The notes under the pieces: generated by a model
What the model saw: only the letters and a program-made list of their open reading frames with translations
The model's database searches: none
Told to the model about the DNA's origin: nothing
Shown: in pieces, positions 14,839 through 23,238 of the stretch
Layout: every line of letters starts with the position of its first letter
Numbering within the stretch: the first letter of the stretch is position 1
Source of the DNA: Williamsia deligens
GTDB lineage: Bacteria; Actinomycetota; Actinomycetes; Mycobacteriales; Mycobacteriaceae
Length of the DNA stretch: 64,000 nt
Direction: 5' to 3'
Assembly: GCF_024171765.1 (NCBI RefSeq)
Contig: NZ_JAMTCI010000001.1
Coordinates: forward strand, 1,341,137 to 1,405,136
Position numbers and translations under genes: made by a program

Positions 14839-17220
14839 ATGGCTGACACGCTCGACGTCGACGGCCGGTCGGTGTCCGTGACGCACCTGGACAAGGTGCT
14901 GTATCCGGCGACGGGTACCCGCAAGGCGGAGGTCATCGAGTACTACGACCACGTCGCCTCCCTGATGCTGCCGCACCTGTGGTGGCGTCCGGTCACGCGC
15001 AAACGCTGGCCGGACGGGACGGGCTCACAACCCTTCTTCGAGAAGAACCTGCCCCAGGGAACCCCGGACTGGGTGACCCGTCGCGTGATCGAACACAGTG
15101 ACCGGAGCGCCTCCTACCCGCTGGCCACCTCGCGGGCCGATCTCATCTGGTTCGCCCAGCAGGCGGCACTGGAACTGCACGTCCCGCAGTGGACGTTCCC
15201 CGCCGACGACGACGGGCCCCTGCCGAAGGACCAGCGCCGTGCGAACCGTCTCGTGCTCGACCTCGATCCCGGCCCCGGTGTGCCGCTGACCCACACGGCC
15301 GAGATCGCGCTGATGGTCCGCGACGTCCTCGCCGGCGCCGGCCTGACCGGGTACCCGGTGACCAGCGGCAGCAAGGGGATCCACGTCTACGCGCCGCTTC
15401 CTGCCGCGGTCACCTCGGACAACGCGCGCACCGTCGCCAAGCAGATCGCGACCGCGCTGGCCGCCGAACGGCCGCACGACGTGACGGCGGTGATGTCGAA
15501 GGCCGTGCGCGCCGGGAAGGTGTTCATCGACTGGAGTCAGAACAGCAGCGCCAAGACCACGCTCTCGCCGTATTCGTTACGGGGGCGGGACGAGCCGATG
15601 GTGGCCGCACCCCGGACCTGGGACGAACTCGAGGACCCCGACCTGGCGCACGTGACGTTGTCCGAGATGCATTCGCGCGTCGAGGATCTCGGTGACCTCC
15701 TCGCCGATCTCGATCGCGCGATCCTGTCTCCGGACGCGGATCCGGTGCAGGCGTCGACCGCCGAGCCCGGCGTCGTCGACCTCTCCGAGTACCGCCGCAA
15801 ACGCGACGAGACCCGCACCCCCGAACCGTTCGGTGACAGCGGGGATCGGGCGGCGACCGACGACACCGACGACGACGCGTCATCGCCCGACGACACCCCG
15901 GCAGGCCCCATCTTCGTCATCCAGGAGCACCACGCCCGTCGGCTCCACTACGACTTCCGCCTCGAACGCAACGGGGTGCTCGTGTCGTGGGCGGTTCCCA
16001 AGAACCTCCCTGTCGACCCCGGCCAGAACCGCCTCGCGGTGCACACCGAGGACCACCCCATGGACTACGCCGGTTTCGCCGGCGACATCCCTGCGGGGGA
16101 GTACGGCGGAGGGCATGTCGAGATCTGGGACCGCGGCACCTTCGAGACCGAGAAGTGGCGCGATGACGAGGTCATCGTCCGGTTGCACGGGGAGCGCATC
16201 CAGGGTCGCTACGCGCTGATCAGGACCGGGGACAAGAACTGGCTCGCGCACCTCATGTCCGACGAACCACGGCCGATCGTCCCCGACAGCCTCCGGGACC
16301 CGCATCCCATGTTGGCGACCCTTGAGCCGGTCGAATCCCTCGACGCGCAGACCTGGGCGTTCGAGGGCAAGTGGGACGGCTATCGCATCCTCGCGCAGTA
16401 CACCGACGGGACGCTGCGCCTGCGGAGTCGATCCGGCATCGACATGACCGCCGACTTCCCCGAGTTGGGATCTCTCGCCGACGACCTCGGTCTGCTGGAC
16501 GTCATCCTCGACGGTGAGGTCGTCGCGATCGACTCGACCGGCCGGAGCAACTTCACGCTGCTGGCCAGCCGCGGCGCGACGGAGGAGCCGTTCGAGATCC
16601 GATACCTGGTGTTCGACGTGCTGTTCCTCAACGGGACCTCCTTGCTACGGCGCCCCTGGCACGATCGCCGCGCGGTCCTGGAGGAGATCGCCCCCTTGTT
16701 CGCCCGCGACCCCGTCGTCGACGTCCCGCCCGTGCTCGAGGGGTCGGGTGCCGAGGCAATGGCGCACAGCCGCGACCGCAATTGGGAGGGTGTCGTCGCG
16801 AAGCGCCGCGACTCGGTCTATCAGCAGGGACGGCGCTCGACGACGTGGCGCAAGCAGAAGAACTGGCAGGACGTGGAGGTCGTCGTCGGCGGGTGGCGCC
16901 CCGGCAAGGGGAACCGCTCGTCGACCATCGGATCGCTGCTCGTCGGTCTGCCGGAGGAGACCGGGCTGCGGTATGTCGGCCGCGTGGGGACCGGTCTCAC
17001 CGACCGCCAACTCGCGGAGCTGACCGCCGAGCTCGCCCCACTGCGTCGCAAGACCTCACCCTTCCTCGACCGTCTCGACCGGCCCATCGAGCGGGACGCG
17101 GTCTGGGTCCTCCCGCAGGTGGTCGCGGAGGTCCGTTTCATGGACTGGACGACGGCCGGTCATCTGCGCCACCCCAGTTGGCGGGGCATCCGGCGGGACA
17201 AGCTTCCGGGCGATCTGTGA
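14839..17220 (+). CDS. ligD: Multifunctional ATP-dependent DNA ligase LigD
   Basis: A 793-residue LigD in the mycobacterial order polymerase-phosphoesterase-ligase. Polymerase/primase: about 1-290, with catalytic DLDPGPG (D141, D143). PE domain: about 354-470, HARRLHYDFRLE with H365, then WAVPKNLP and EYGGGHVEIWD. Ligase: about 490-793, nucleotidyl-lysine motif EGKWDGYR (K511), then DGEVVAID and EGVVAKR. With Ku (1296-2294) it joins double-strand breaks, adding or trimming nucleotides first. A polar, Asp-rich linker joins Pol and PE. The full complement of domains makes it a competent NHEJ enzyme. It is followed 2 nt later by a metallophosphoesterase gene. Confidence 0.97.
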   Translation: MADTLDVDGRSVSVTHLDKVLYPATGTRKAEVIEYYDHVASLMLPHLWWRPVTRKRWPDGTGSQPFFEKNLPQGTPDWVTRRVIEHSDRSASYPLATSRADLIWFAQQAALELHVPQWTFPADDDGPLPKDQRRANRLVLDLDPGPGVPLTHTAEIALMVRDVLAGAGLTGYPVTSGSKGIHVYAPLPAAVTSDNARTVAKQIATALAAERPHDVTAVMSKAVRAGKVFIDWSQNSSAKTTLSPYSLRGRDEPMVAAPRTWDELEDPDLAHVTLSEMHSRVEDLGDLLADLDRAILSPDADPVQASTAEPGVVDLSEYRRKRDETRTPEPFGDSGDRAATDDTDDDASSPDDTPAGPIFVIQEHHARRLHYDFRLERNGVLVSWAVPKNLPVDPGQNRLAVHTEDHPMDYAGFAGDIPAGEYGGGHVEIWDRGTFETEKWRDDEVIVRLHGERIQGRYALIRTGDKNWLAHLMSDEPRPIVPDSLRDPHPMLATLEPVESLDAQTWAFEGKWDGYRILAQYTDGTLRLRSRSGIDMTADFPELGSLADDLGLLDVILDGEVVAIDSTGRSNFTLLASRGATEEPFEIRYLVFDVLFLNGTSLLRRPWHDRRAVLEEIAPLFARDPVVDVPPVLEGSGAEAMAHSRDRNWEGVVAKRRDSVYQQGRRSTTWRKQKNWQDVEVVVGGWRPGKGNRSSTIGSLLVGLPEETGLRYVGRVGTGLTDRQLAELTAELAPLRRKTSPFLDRLDRPIERDAVWVLPQVVAEVRFMDWTTAGHLRHPSWRGIRRDKLPGDL

Positions 17221-17222
17221 CC

Positions 17223-17972
17223 ATGGTCGGCGTGACCGTCGTCGCCCACATCAGTGACCTCCACTTCACCGGCGACCCTGCACGACGCGATCGGATCCGC
17301 AGGGTCATCGATCACGTGAACGCCCGGGCGGATGGGATCGACGTGTTGGTCGTGACGGGGGACATCACCGACAGCGGCACGCCCGCGCAGTACGCCGAGG
17401 CCGCCGAGACGCTCGGTGCCGCCGCGGTCCCGACCCTGGTCATCCCGGGCAACCACGACAGGCGGGCCGAGTTCTCCCACGCGCTGCTGCGTACCGAACG
17501 CACCGACCTGCCGCTCAACCGCTCCGCCGTCATCGGCGACGTGCTGTACCTCATGTGCGACAGCACCATCCCCGGCCGCGACGACGGCTGGATGTCGGAC
17601 GCGAGCATCGCGTGGATGGAGGGCGAGATCGACGCCGTCGACGCCTCGACCCCCGTCGTCGTGTCCTTCCACCATCCGCCCGCGACGCTGCTGATGCCCT
17701 TCATGGACTCGATCCGACAGATCGGCGAGGACCGGGTCGCCGAGATGACGGCGCGTCACCCCAACGTCGTCGGGTTCCTCTGCGGTCACGCGCACACGGG
17801 CGCGGTGACGACGTTCGCCGGGCGCCCGCTCGTGATCGCACCCGGGGTCTCGGCCACCTTGAAGCTCTCGTTCGAGGGCGAGGGAATCGTCGACGAGTCG
17901 CAGCCAGCGGGACTGACTTTCCACCAACTCGACGGCTTCCGGCTCATCAGCCACTTCCGTTCGGTGGTGTGA
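17223..17972 (+). CDS. Calcineurin-like metallophosphoesterase
   Basis: A 249-residue cytoplasmic phosphoesterase. Metal-binding motifs in order: HISDLHF (D-x-H), VVTGDITDSG (GD), IPGNHDRR (GNHD), FHHPP and CGHAHTG (GHxH). This is the class III cyclic nucleotide phosphodiesterase-like (CpdA) arrangement, but the substrate is not proven. ATG at 17223 lies 2 bp after the ligD stop, so co-expression with DNA repair is likely; a GTG nine bases later is an alternative start. It is convergent with the HNH gene, with 9 bp between the stops. Confidence 0.9.
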   Translation: MVGVTVVAHISDLHFTGDPARRDRIRRVIDHVNARADGIDVLVVTGDITDSGTPAQYAEAAETLGAAAVPTLVIPGNHDRRAEFSHALLRTERTDLPLNRSAVIGDVLYLMCDSTIPGRDDGWMSDASIAWMEGEIDAVDASTPVVVSFHHPPATLLMPFMDSIRQIGEDRVAEMTARHPNVVGFLCGHAHTGAVTTFAGRPLVIAPGVSATLKLSFEGEGIVDESQPAGLTFHQLDGFRLISHFRSVV

Positions 17973-17981
17973 TCGGTTTCG

Positions 17982-19250
17982 TCACGCTGCATCGGCGCCT
18001 CGATCCGGCGCACGAGATCGGTGTTCGTGTCCGGTGGGTGTGGTGATCAGCGCTTCGTGGGTGCCGTCGCCGCCGATGCAGGTGGTGACCTGCCACCCGG
18101 CGGCTTCTTTCTGCCGGTTGTGGGTTCGGCACTCCCCGAGACCGTTCAGTGCGTCTGTCGGTCCGCCGTCGTGGTGGGGGTGGGCGTGGTCGATCTCGGC
18201 GATCGGGGCGTCGCAGTACGGGATCCGACACGAGATGTCGCGGCGGGTGATGAAGCGCCGCAACCCTGACGGGAAAATACGAGCGCGGGATTCCATCGCC
18301 ACCAGGGGCCCGCTGTCGGGGGTGGCGAACAGTCGCCGCAGCGTCACCAGTGCGTCTGCATCCAGGGCGTCGGCGATGATGCCGCGGGCGGTGCCGGCTG
18401 GGACGGGTCCGTAGCCCGCGACCTCCGCGGCGGCGTCGGTGCCGCCGACGAGTACGTCCGCCGACACGATGACGTCGACTGCGACGGCCACATCCTCAGC
18501 CCTGGCTTTGCCGGTGAGGCGTTCGAGCAGGGTGTCGGCCATGACCTGGGCGTGGGTGCGGTCGTCGTCTCCGACGAGGCCGTCGGCGTGCTGCTTGAGC
18601 GCGGCGTAGGCGGCGATGCCTGCGGTCATCGGGAGCAGCGCCGACAGTTGCACCATGGCGTCGGGTTTCGGACGCATCGACACCCGGCGGTCCTTGGGGG
18701 CGGATGCGTTGCGGTCGACCACGGCGTGCGGGTCACGCTGATAGGCGATCTGCTTGGCCAGTGCTTCGAGCGCCCGGTCCCCGATACCGTCGAGCGTCGC
18801 GGCGTCTGCACACAGGGCGTGGTCGATCGCGGCGCGGTCCTCGAGCTGCAGGTAGCCGGTCTCGCGAACCAGGATGGTGGCCCGCCACTCCGAGAGCGCG
18901 CCTTCGCGCAGCCGCGCGAAGGCGTTGGGCATCTCCCCCATCGCCCGGGCGAACCCCAGATGCCGGCGACCGGCGTTCCCCGACACTCGCCGCGCCAGTG
19001 CCACTTCCGCCGACAATCCGCGACACCGCCGCTCCAACGGAACACCGCGTTCCGCCTCGGCCGCTGACCGCAACTCCTGCAGTCGTAGCGTCTGTTCCGA
19101 CTGCACCGCAGCGCAAGTGGCCTTCACCGACTCGGCGAGCGAGATCAGGTCAATGGCCTCCGCCTCGTCACCGGCAGCGGGGAGCGCAGCGAGCACAGCC
19201 ATCACATCGCGCAGCGCCTCCCGCGCGTCGACGGTGCGGCTGGTCTCCAT
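17982..19250 (-). CDS. 13E12-type DUF222/HNH endonuclease protein
   Basis: About 422 residues. The N-terminal two thirds is the helical DUF222 domain. The C-terminus is a complete HNH module: CRIPYCDAPIAEIDHAHPHH, then GGPTDALNGLGECRTHNRQK. These 13E12-repeat proteins are multicopy in actinomycete genomes and behave like selfish or mobile ORFs; their biological role is unsettled. The METSRTVDA start at 19250 is preferred over a start 30 nt upstream. All HNH residues are intact, so this copy does not look degenerate. Confidence 0.9.
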   Translation of the reverse strand: METSRTVDAREALRDVMAVLAALPAAGDEAEAIDLISLAESVKATCAAVQSEQTLRLQELRSAAEAERGVPLERRCRGLSAEVALARRVSGNAGRRHLGFARAMGEMPNAFARLREGALSEWRATILVRETGYLQLEDRAAIDHALCADAATLDGIGDRALEALAKQIAYQRDPHAVVDRNASAPKDRRVSMRPKPDAMVQLSALLPMTAGIAAYAALKQHADGLVGDDDRTHAQVMADTLLERLTGKARAEDVAVAVDVIVSADVLVGGTDAAAEVAGYGPVPAGTARGIIADALDADALVTLRRLFATPDSGPLVAMESRARIFPSGLRRFITRRDISCRIPYCDAPIAEIDHAHPHHDGGPTDALNGLGECRTHNRQKEAAGWQVTTCIGGDGTHEALITTPTGHEHRSRAPDRGADAA

Positions 19251-19310
19251 ACGGACATGTGTACACGAGGGGTCTGACAATCCCGTCAGGCGAGAAGCCC
19301 TGTGTCACAA

Positions 19311-19367
19311 CCGCCCAACAGACGGTTCCTACCGCCCAACGAACGGTTCCTGGTGCCCAACAGACGG
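19311..19367. repeat. Three tandem 21-bp units with internal inverted arms
   Basis: Units start at 19311 and 19332, with a partial third at 19353. Each contains GCCCAAC then ACGG. The first two also form small inverted repeats (AACCG-N9-CGGTT at 19309-19327, similar in unit 2). The array lies 5 bp beyond the stop of the DHA2 transporter gene, between it and the HNH gene on the same strand. It could act as a transcript-end structure or a repeated binding site; nothing identifies which. Confidence 0.7.
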
Positions 19368-19371
19368 GGCG

Positions 19372-20805
19372 CTACGCGTCGGCGGTCGTGAGTGCGGACG
19401 GAGCGCCTGCCGTCGGCTGCCCGGGGACGGCGCGCTGCGGCGTCATCAGCAGGGCGGCGAGAGCGGCAGCGACAGCGACGGCCGCTGCGGCCCACCATGC
19501 GTGCTGAAAAGCGTTGTGAGCGGCCGCGTATCCGATCGGCGCACCGATCGCGGCGACGACCAGGCTGACGCCCAGCACGGTTCCGACCTGACGGAACATG
19601 TTGACCGTCGCGCTGCCCGCCGCAGCCTGGGAGTTGGGCAGATCGACCGTGGCCGACGACAGGATCGACGGCAGGGCGAGACCGACGCCGACGCCACCGA
19701 TCAGCCAGCCCGGCAACATGTCTCCGGCGTAGTCGGCCGTGGGCCCGACCGACAGCGACACGAGGACCGACCCGGTGGCCGCCAGCAGACACCCGACCGC
19801 GACGACGACACCGACAGGCACCCTCTGCGCGAGGCGATGTGCGACGGCGGCGAAGACCGGCACCATCAGCGGCCCCGGCGCCACGGCGAACCCGGTCGCG
19901 ATGGCCGAGTATCCCCAGACCTGTTGCATCCACAGGATGTTGATCAGCAGCGCCGCCGCGAACGGGACGGCGAACAACAACGAGGTCGCGTTGGACCATG
20001 CGAAGGCCCGCACCCGGAAGAGCGATGCCGCGAGCAACGGCGAGCGGTGGCGGGCGTTGCTCACCGCGAACACGGCGAGCGCGGCCACCGTGACCACCCA
20101 GACAACCGCGGATCGGGTCGACGTCCATCCCCAGTCCGGCCCCTCGACCAGGGCCAGCGTCAGACCGCCGATGCCGACGACCACCGCGACCGCGCCGAGC
20201 ACGTCGGGGAACGGGGTCGCGACCTCCTCCCGCGACGACGGGACGACGAGCGCCGCCCCCACCATCGCGGCGATCCCGATCGGGACGTTGACGAGGAACA
20301 CCCAGCGCCAGTCCAGCGTGACCAGCAGACCGCCGGCGACGGGACCGAACGCCGCGGCCAGGGCACCCGTCGCCGCCCAGATCCGCACCGACCGTTCGCG
20401 GTGTTCAGGCCGCGCGGCGGCGACGACCAGGCCCAGACTCGCCGGGGTGAGGATCGCGGCGCCGAGGGCCTGCACCACCCGGAAGGCCACCAGCCACCAG
20501 ACGCCGGGACTGAGTGCACAGGCCACCGAGGCGGCCGTGAACACGCCGAGTCCGAGGAGGAACCCCCCTTTGCGTCCGAACCGGTCGTTCAGTCGACCCG
20601 CGGGGATCAGGAAGGCGGCGAACACGATCGCGTAGGCGTTGAGCACCCACGACAGCGTCGTGAGATCTGTTCCGCCGAAGTCCTTCCCGATCGCGTCGAA
20701 GGCGACGTTGACGATGAACACGTCCAGACTGGCCATGAAGGCCGCCAGGCAGAGAACCGCGAGAGCGATCGGTTCCCTGCGGCCGCCCAGACTTGTGTTT
20801 GCCAT
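19372..20805 (-). CDS. DHA2-family multidrug MFS exporter
   Basis: A 477-residue transporter with fourteen hydrophobic segments. It has N-terminal SLDVFIVNVAFDAIG (motif D1-like), AFLIPAGRLNDRFGRKGGF (motif A) and TM5 motif C-like PVAGGLLVTLDWRWVFLVNV, typical of EmrB/QacA proteins. It should export drugs or quinone-like toxins using the proton gradient. It is divergent from the HxlR-type regulator at 20857 with a 51-bp gap. An inverted repeat overlaps its start codon, so HxlR repression is likely. Confidence 0.93.
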   Translation of the reverse strand: MANTSLGGRREPIALAVLCLAAFMASLDVFIVNVAFDAIGKDFGGTDLTTLSWVLNAYAIVFAAFLIPAGRLNDRFGRKGGFLLGLGVFTAASVACALSPGVWWLVAFRVVQALGAAILTPASLGLVVAAARPEHRERSVRIWAATGALAAAFGPVAGGLLVTLDWRWVFLVNVPIGIAAMVGAALVVPSSREEVATPFPDVLGAVAVVVGIGGLTLALVEGPDWGWTSTRSAVVWVVTVAALAVFAVSNARHRSPLLAASLFRVRAFAWSNATSLLFAVPFAAALLINILWMQQVWGYSAIATGFAVAPGPLMVPVFAAVAHRLAQRVPVGVVVAVGCLLAATGSVLVSLSVGPTADYAGDMLPGWLIGGVGVGLALPSILSSATVDLPNSQAAAGSATVNMFRQVGTVLGVSLVVAAIGAPIGYAAAHNAFQHAWWAAAAVAVAAALAALLMTPQRAVPGQPTAGAPSALTTADA

Positions 20806-20817
20806 AGTCAGGAACTA
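20805..20817. promoter_or_regulatory. Candidate HxlR operator
   Basis: TAGT-CAGGA-ACTA, a perfect 4-bp inverted repeat with a 5-bp spacer. It begins at the first base of the exporter start codon and lies in the 51-bp gap between exporter and HxlR gene. The TAGT/ACTA half-sites resemble known HxlR-family boxes. Short enough to occur by chance, so moderate support only. Confidence 0.4.
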
Positions 20818-20856
20818 CAGACCCTGGCCGTGGTTTTGTCAAGCTAGACTCGGACC

Positions 20857-21396
20857 ATGACCGTCGAACCCATGAGCTCAGGAACCGTGGCCTCAGGACA
20901 CGACGCCGATGCCGACGGCGCAGTCCTCGCCCCGACGGGACCGCTGGCCCACCGGTCGGCCTGGAGGGCCGACGCATGCCCCGCGGCGGCCACGCTCGGG
21001 GTCGTCGGCACCCGGTCGGCGCTGCTCATCATGCGTGAGGCCCTCTATGGCACAACACGGTTCGACGACTTCGTCGAGCGGGTCGGCATCACCGACGCCG
21101 TCGCGTCGGCGCGACTGAAGGAACTGACCGCCGCGGGACTGCTGCACAAGGTCCCCTACCGCGAGCCCGGGCGGCGTACCCGCCACGAGTACCGTCCGAC
21201 GCCGGCCGGGACGGATTTCGCGCCCGTCATCCTCGCCCTCTACGACTGGGGTGCGAAACACCTCACCTCCGACGGGCGCGCTCCGCTGGACTTCCGGCAC
21301 GTCGGGTGCGAGGCCCCCGTCCATGTCGACGTCGTCTGCGACGAGGGCCACCGCGTATCGATCGACGAGGTCCACGTGGTGCGGCCGCGTCGCTGA
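20857..21396 (+). CDS. HxlR-family transcriptional regulator
   Basis: A 179-residue regulator with an HxlR winged helix (about residues 45-135). It reads ACPAAATLGVVGTRSALLIM, then TRFDDFVERVGITDAVASAR, and GRRTRHEYRPTPAG in the wing. A cysteine at about residue 42 occupies the position used for redox sensing in many HxlR proteins. The N-terminal 35 residues are polar and may not all be translated; an internal start is possible. A His/Cys-containing C-terminal extension (RHVGCEAPVHVDVVCDEGH) is unusual and might bind metal. It probably represses the divergent DHA2 exporter. Confidence 0.88.
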   Translation: MTVEPMSSGTVASGHDADADGAVLAPTGPLAHRSAWRADACPAAATLGVVGTRSALLIMREALYGTTRFDDFVERVGITDAVASARLKELTAAGLLHKVPYREPGRRTRHEYRPTPAGTDFAPVILALYDWGAKHLTSDGRAPLDFRHVGCEAPVHVDVVCDEGHRVSIDEVHVVRPRR

Positions 21397-21408
21397 GTCC
21401 CGGGGGGC

Positions 21409-22794
21409 CTACACCGCTCCGTCGGCGACCGCGTCCAGGAACGCGCGGTAGTCGGCATCGACCCGGTCGGCATAGTCCACCGACCACCGCGCGACCGCGG
21501 ACTGGGCAGAGTCGTTCTTGCCGAGGTAGCCCGCGATCTGCCCGAACGCGGGACTCTGACTGTGCGCGCGGGCGAGCGACCGCGCGCACAGCTGGCCGTA
21601 GCGCCGCAGCTCCTTCGCCGACAGGTCGGAGGCGTCGATGGACCCCTTCATGTCCCGGAACTGCCGCCAGTAGAACGCACCCTCCGGTGACGCCGTCCAC
21701 CCCAGGAACGGATCCGAGTTCGCCTGCAACACATGTGCGCTCGCGACCACCCGTACCGCATCCCGCGCAGCGACCGGGGTGCCCTCGGTCTCGGGGATCA
21801 CGTCGACAAGACCCCCGTTGGTCTCCAGCACCGACGGCGCCGCCTGCTTGAGCTGCAGGACCATGGGCTCACCCGACGGCCCCTCGAGCAGCACGATGAG
21901 CGCGATGTTCCCGACCGATCCCACTCCGACCACCCGGCGGGCGACGTCGACGATCTCGAACTGCGACAGCAGCAGCGCGACGTCGGTCCGCAACGATCCG
22001 AGGTAGTGGGCGAAGATCTCGTCGACCCGCTGTCCTGCCAGTTCGACGGTGGCCGGCTCCTGCGCCGAGAGCGGCACGACGATCGGCGGATCCGGGACGA
22101 TGCGGCGACGACCGTCCGGTCCGACCTCGGTCATCCTGTCGACGATGGTCGCCGCGGTCCGCCGCCGCGCCTTCGCCAACGCCTCCTCGATCACCTCCGC
22201 GACGGCGCCCGGTCCCGAGTCGGCGAGTTCCTCGGCGTCGACGGAGGTGTAGTACCGCTCCAGCACCGACTCGCCGGCGGCCCGCCGGATCGCCCGCCGA
22301 TACGCCTCGCCGACCTGCTCGCCGAGGTCGCGTTGCTCGTCACGATCAGCGCCGTCAGCGCGAGCACACACCACCGCACTGGTCACCAGACGCTTGAGGT
22401 CCCATTCCCACGGGCCCACACCGGATTCGTCGAAGTCGTTCAGGTCGAACAGGATCCGACGCTCGGGGCTCGCGTACAGGCCGAAGTTCCCGATGTGCGC
22501 GTCGCCGCTGATGACGACGTCGACGCCAGTGACGGGCGTCGCGGCCAGGTCGGTGGCCATGATGTCGGCGGTCGCCCGGAAGAACGTGAACGGCGACTCG
22601 CTCATCCGGGCCAGGCGCAGCGGGATCAGTTCCGGGATCCGGCCCTCGTGCTGGCGACGCACCAGGTCGACGACATCGCGTTGCGCAGCCGACGGCTCGG
22701 CGAGCGCAGACCGGGGGACGTCGTCGCGGCGGGCCTTGCCCATCGCGACGGCCTCGTCGTGGACATGGCGTTCGAGGAACCGGTGGAACGGCAC
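21409..22794 (-). CDS. DUF2252 domain protein
   Basis: About 461 residues, matching the DUF2252 family throughout. Kinase-like motifs are visible: ISGDAHIGNFG and LFDLNDFDE, which recall the catalytic and metal loops of aminoglycoside-phosphotransferase-like folds, plus DMKGSIDA near the C-terminus. No substrate is known for the family. The GTG start at 22794 (VPFHRFLERH) is the best option because upstream codons in frame are Arg/His-rich and unlike protein. Convergent with the HxlR gene, 12 bp apart. Confidence 0.85.
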   Translation of the reverse strand: MPFHRFLERHVHDEAVAMGKARRDDVPRSALAEPSAAQRDVVDLVRRQHEGRIPELIPLRLARMSESPFTFFRATADIMATDLAATPVTGVDVVISGDAHIGNFGLYASPERRILFDLNDFDESGVGPWEWDLKRLVTSAVVCARADGADRDEQRDLGEQVGEAYRRAIRRAAGESVLERYYTSVDAEELADSGPGAVAEVIEEALAKARRRTAATIVDRMTEVGPDGRRRIVPDPPIVVPLSAQEPATVELAGQRVDEIFAHYLGSLRTDVALLLSQFEIVDVARRVVGVGSVGNIALIVLLEGPSGEPMVLQLKQAAPSVLETNGGLVDVIPETEGTPVAARDAVRVVASAHVLQANSDPFLGWTASPEGAFYWRQFRDMKGSIDASDLSAKELRRYGQLCARSLARAHSQSPAFGQIAGYLGKNDSAQSAVARWSVDYADRVDADYRAFLDAVADGAV

Positions 22795-22863
22795 GCGCAG
22801 ATGGTAGCGATGCGGACGCCGCCTGGCCGCCCCGTGTCGGTGGCCGCGGTCTACCGTCACCCC

Positions 22864-23238
22864 ATGCCCAGTCGGCTCGCCGTCATCGCCATCGACTGTC
22901 ACGACTCGCGGACGCTGTCCGATTTCTGGTGTTCGGCACTGGGGTGGGCCGTTCGCGACATCGACGGCCCCGACATCGGCATCGGCCCCGACGACCCCGA
23001 TCTCCCCGGTATCGACCTGCTGACGGTGCCCGAGGCGAAGACGGTCAAGAACCGACTGCACCTCGATCTCCGCGCCGACGAGACCACCACAGCCGCCGAC
23101 GAGGTCCGACGGCTCCTGTCCCTCGGCGCCCGCCACGTCGACGTCGGCCAGCCCGCCGACGCCCGCTGGGTGACCCTCGTCGACCCGGAGGGCAATGAGT
23201 TCTGCGTCCTGGGTGTGAGCCGCCGGGAGGTCGGGTGA
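22864..23238 (+). CDS. VOC-family (glyoxalase-like) protein
   Basis: A 124-residue single VOC domain. It starts MPSRLAVIAIDCHDSRTLSD and ends with the VTLVDPEGNEFCVLG strand typical of glyoxalase/bleomycin-resistance-like proteins. Metal-ligand positions are plausible (H14, H55 region, E at DPEGNEF), but activity is not assignable. Its stop overlaps the GTG of the ClC channel gene by 4 bp, so the two are co-transcribed. It is divergent from DUF2252. Confidence 0.85.
   Translation: MPSRLAVIAIDCHDSRTLSDFWCSALGWAVRDIDGPDIGIGPDDPDLPGIDLLTVPEAKTVKNRLHLDLRADETTTAADEVRRLLSLGARHVDVGQPADARWVTLVDPEGNEFCVLGVSRREVG

Noticed and set aside
17982-19250. Intein or group I intron homing endonuclease
   Set aside because: The HNH is fused to DUF222 in a free-standing gene with no host gene around it; this is the 13E12 family.
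18874-20847. 657-codon plus-strand frame opposite the HNH and DHA2 genes
   Set aside because: Low-complexity Arg/Asp/Gln composition and complete overlap with two well-supported minus-strand genes.
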